From: Streptomyces ochraceiscleroticus
GTDB lineage: Bacteria; Actinomycetota; Actinomycetes; Streptomycetales; Streptomycetaceae
DNA length: 64,000 nt
Direction: 5' to 3'
Assembly: GCF_000720485.1 (NCBI RefSeq)
Contig: NZ_JOAX01000012.1
Coordinates: 124,001-188,000, forward strand
Positions 62,306 to 64,000 of this stretch are shown in pieces. The position numbers and the translations under genes were made by a program. Under the pieces are notes generated by a model. The model ran no database searches. It saw nothing but the letters and a program-made list of their open reading frames with translations, and was not told where the DNA came from. Position 1 is the stretch's first letter; the number at the start of each line of letters is the position of its first letter.

Positions 62306-63634
62306 ATGCCGGAAGAACCGAAGAAGTCCCTGGTCGGCGAGGAGTACGAGGTCGAGGTCGGACCCGTGGCCCACGGCGGCCACTGCATCGCCCGCACGGA
62401 CGAGGGCCAGGTCCTCTTCGTACGCCACGCCCTCCCGGGCGAGCGCGTGATCGCGAAGGTCACCGACGGCGAGGAAGGCGCCCGCTTCCTCCGTGCCGAC
62501 GCGGTACAGGTCCTGGAGGCTTCCAAGGACCGCGTCGAGGCCCCCTGTCCCTTCTCCGGCCCCGGCCGCTGCGGTGGCTGCGACTGGCAGCACGCCAAGC
62601 CCGGCGCCCAGCGCCGCCTCAAGGGCGAGGTCATCGCCGAGCAGCTCCAGCGCCTCGCGGGTCTGACCCCCGAGGAGGCCGGCTGGGACGGCACGGTCGT
62701 CCCCGCGCCCGGCGACAAGGTCCCCGCCGGCGAGGTACCGGCCTGGCGCACCCGCGTCCAGTACGCCATCGACGCCGAGGGCCACGCGGGCCTCCGCAAG
62801 CACCGCTCCCACGAGGTGCAGCCCATCGACCACTGCATGATCGCGGCTCCGGGAGTCTCCGAACTCGGCATCGAAAAGCGCGAGTGGCCCCAGATCGCCA
62901 CAGTCGAGGCCATCGCCGCCACCGGCTCCCACGACCGCCAGGTCATCCTCACCCCCAAGCCCGGCGGCCGCCTCCCCATCGTCGAGCTCGACAAGCCCGT
63001 CTCCGTCATGCGCATCGGCGAGAAGGACAAGGGCGTGCACCGCGTCCACGGCCGCCCCTTCGTCCGCGAACGCGCCGCCGAGCGCACCTGGCGCGTCGGC
63101 AACGGCGGCTTCTGGCAGGTCCACCCGCAGGCCGCCGACCTCCTGGTCGAGTCGGTCATGCGCGGCCTGATGCCCAAGAAGGGCGACATGGCCCTCGACC
63201 TGTACTGCGGCGTCGGCCTCTTCGCCGGCGCGTTGGCCGACCGCGTCGGCGACAAGGGCGCCGTCCTCGGCATCGAGTCCGGCAAGCGCGCGGTGGAGGA
63301 CGCCCGCCACAACCTCGCCGACGTCGACCGCGTCCGCATCGAACACGGCAAGGTCGACCAGATCCTCCCGCGCACCGGCATCACCGACGTCGACCTCGTC
63401 GTCCTCGACCCGCCCCGCGCCGGCGCCGGCCGCAAGACGGTCGAACACCTCGCCTCCCTCACCCCCCGCCGCATCGCCTACGTAGCCTGCGACCCGGCCG
63501 CCCTCGCCCGAGACCTCGCCTACTTCGCCACAGCGGGCTACGTCCCCAAGCGCCTCCAGGCATTCGACCTGTTCCCGATGACACATCATGTGGAGTGCGT
63601 GGCGATTTTGGTGCCGGAGGGGAAGGGCCGCTGA
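62306..63634 (+). CDS. TrmA/RumA-family RNA 5-methyluridine methyltransferase-like protein
   Basis: 442 residues. N-terminal TRAM domain (YEVEVGPVAHGGHCIARTDE), an Fe-S cysteine cluster CPFSGPGRCGGCDWQH with a further Cys in PIDHCM, and a C-terminal Rossmann methyltransferase: FWQVHPQAADLLVE, SAM site LDLYCGVGLFAGALA, DPPRAGAG, and the catalytic Cys in AYVACDPAALARDLA. Expected to methylate uridine in rRNA or tRNA. Actinobacteria often carry an uncharacterised member of this type. Confidence 0.92.
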   Translation: MPEEPKKSLVGEEYEVEVGPVAHGGHCIARTDEGQVLFVRHALPGERVIAKVTDGEEGARFLRADAVQVLEASKDRVEAPCPFSGPGRCGGCDWQHAKPGAQRRLKGEVIAEQLQRLAGLTPEEAGWDGTVVPAPGDKVPAGEVPAWRTRVQYAIDAEGHAGLRKHRSHEVQPIDHCMIAAPGVSELGIEKREWPQIATVEAIAATGSHDRQVILTPKPGGRLPIVELDKPVSVMRIGEKDKGVHRVHGRPFVRERAAERTWRVGNGGFWQVHPQAADLLVESVMRGLMPKKGDMALDLYCGVGLFAGALADRVGDKGAVLGIESGKRAVEDARHNLADVDRVRIEHGKVDQILPRTGITDVDLVVLDPPRAGAGRKTVEHLASLTPRRIAYVACDPAALARDLAYFATAGYVPKRLQAFDLFPMTHHVECVAILVPEGKGR

Positions 63635-63667
63635 CGGCGGCGCCGATCCCTGGCGCGGACGCGTCCC

Positions 63668-63882
63668 TCAGCCGCGGGCCTTCCGGCTGCGGACGTTGAT
63701 CTCGGCGACGCGGGCACTCAGCGATTCGGCACGGCGTCCGGACGTCCATCGCGGGCAGTTGGATGCCTGCCCGTGTCAGCGCGGACGCGAGGGCGTCGCC
63801 GGCGCCCAGGGCGTCTTGGATCCTGGGATGTTGTGACTGTGCCGTCAAGGACGGTCGGTTGGCCGCCTGAACCACTCGTCAT
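63668..63882 (-). pseudogene. Small gene broken by two frame changes
   Basis: Minus-strand pieces in three frames form one plausible protein of about 72 residues. From ATG 63882: MTSGSGGQPTVLDGTVTTSQ. Second frame: HPRIQDALGAGDALASALTR, AGIQLPAMDVRTP. Third frame: ESLSARVAEINVRSRKARG and a TGA at 63668-63670. Family not recognised. Either a decayed gene or two sequence errors; the start follows the stop of the upstream partial gene by two bases. Confidence 0.5.
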
Positions 63883-63884
63883 CT

Positions 63885-64000
63885 TTACCGCGACGACCAC
63901 AGCTCCCGCATGGCCCGGCGGCGCGCCTCCGGAGCGGCGAGGCGATGGAAGCTCCCGTCCTCTTCTCGATGGATGCTGTCGACACCGTAGTGGTGCAGGA
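63885..64000 (-). CDS. 3' end of an unidentified gene running off the window
   Basis: Minus-strand frame open from the window edge to a TAA at 63885-63887: 37 residues, LHHYGVDSIHREEDGSFHRL then APEARRRAMRELWSSR. Its stop lies two bases before the start of the broken small gene, so the two probably formed an operon. Too short to identify. Confidence 0.5.
   Translation of the reverse strand, partial: LHHYGVDSIHREEDGSFHRLAAPEARRRAMRELWSSR

Noticed and set aside
1..64000. tRNA, rRNA, prophage attachment sites
   Set aside because: Read both strands for tRNA-like cloverleaf ends and rRNA blocks and saw none; a tRNAscan run would settle it.

Overview
High-G+C actinobacterial DNA, almost certainly a Streptomyces chromosome core region. 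Marker genes support this: the principal sigma factor HrdB, SepH, CutRS, a topoisomerase IV pair, a DasR-type dre site in front of ptsH, a c-di-AMP riboswitch in front of a cell-wall hydrolase, and many TANNNT boxes 6-8 nt ahead of start codons (leaderless genes). Most of the window is single-copy housekeeping DNA. I saw no tRNA, rRNA or CRISPR.

Layout. 0-5.3 kb: 3' part of hrdB, a secreted trypsin-like protease, a small zinc-ribbon gene, parE. 5.3-13.2 kb: a broken LuxR response regulator, a DUF485/SSS acetate-type symporter pair, a CitB/DcuR-type two-component system, an iron-box-controlled sucrase/ferredoxin-like gene, a CobW-family GTPase. 13.4-21.9 kb: parC, a pair of M16 peptidases, a ydaO riboswitch plus M23 endopeptidase, a GntR regulator, ptsH. 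22.2-27.8 kb: a GNAT/acyl-CoA-synthetase fusion (protein acetyltransferase type), a DUF5998 gene, a phosphodiesterase-like gene, thymidine kinase. 27.8-29.8 kb: a lower-G+C accessory patch with an IS5-type transposase scrap, a long inverted repeat, a frameshifted gene, a small membrane protein and a 5'-truncated reading frame. 29.8-46.4 kb: VOC protein, rhodanese, SepH, a disordered membrane protein, an aldonolactone oxidase, a frameshifted MFS gene, ferrochelatase, inositol phosphatase, CutRS, dUTPase and small conserved genes.

46.9-62.2 kb is rich in potassium-linked genes: KdpD/KdpE (no kdpFABC in view), two RCK/TrkA proteins, an RCK-2TM-RCK channel-like protein and a clear KimA-family K+ transporter preceded by a PucR regulator. 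Matching TTGCCGG-N3-CCGGCAA-type palindromes lie in front of pucR and between pucR and kimA. Inserted in this block at 53.1-56.1 kb is a three-gene minus-strand set: an EF-hand protein, a class II terpene cyclase-like protein with a variant DNDS acid motif, and an acetoacetate-decarboxylase-like protein. From memory, the red (undecylprodigiosin) cluster of S. coelicolor lies in this general chromosomal neighbourhood, so the spot may be a variable slot for specialised metabolism. This trio is the best candidate here for an undescribed system.

The right end holds a TrmA-family RNA methyltransferase, a small gene broken by two shifts, and the 3' end of a gene running off the window.
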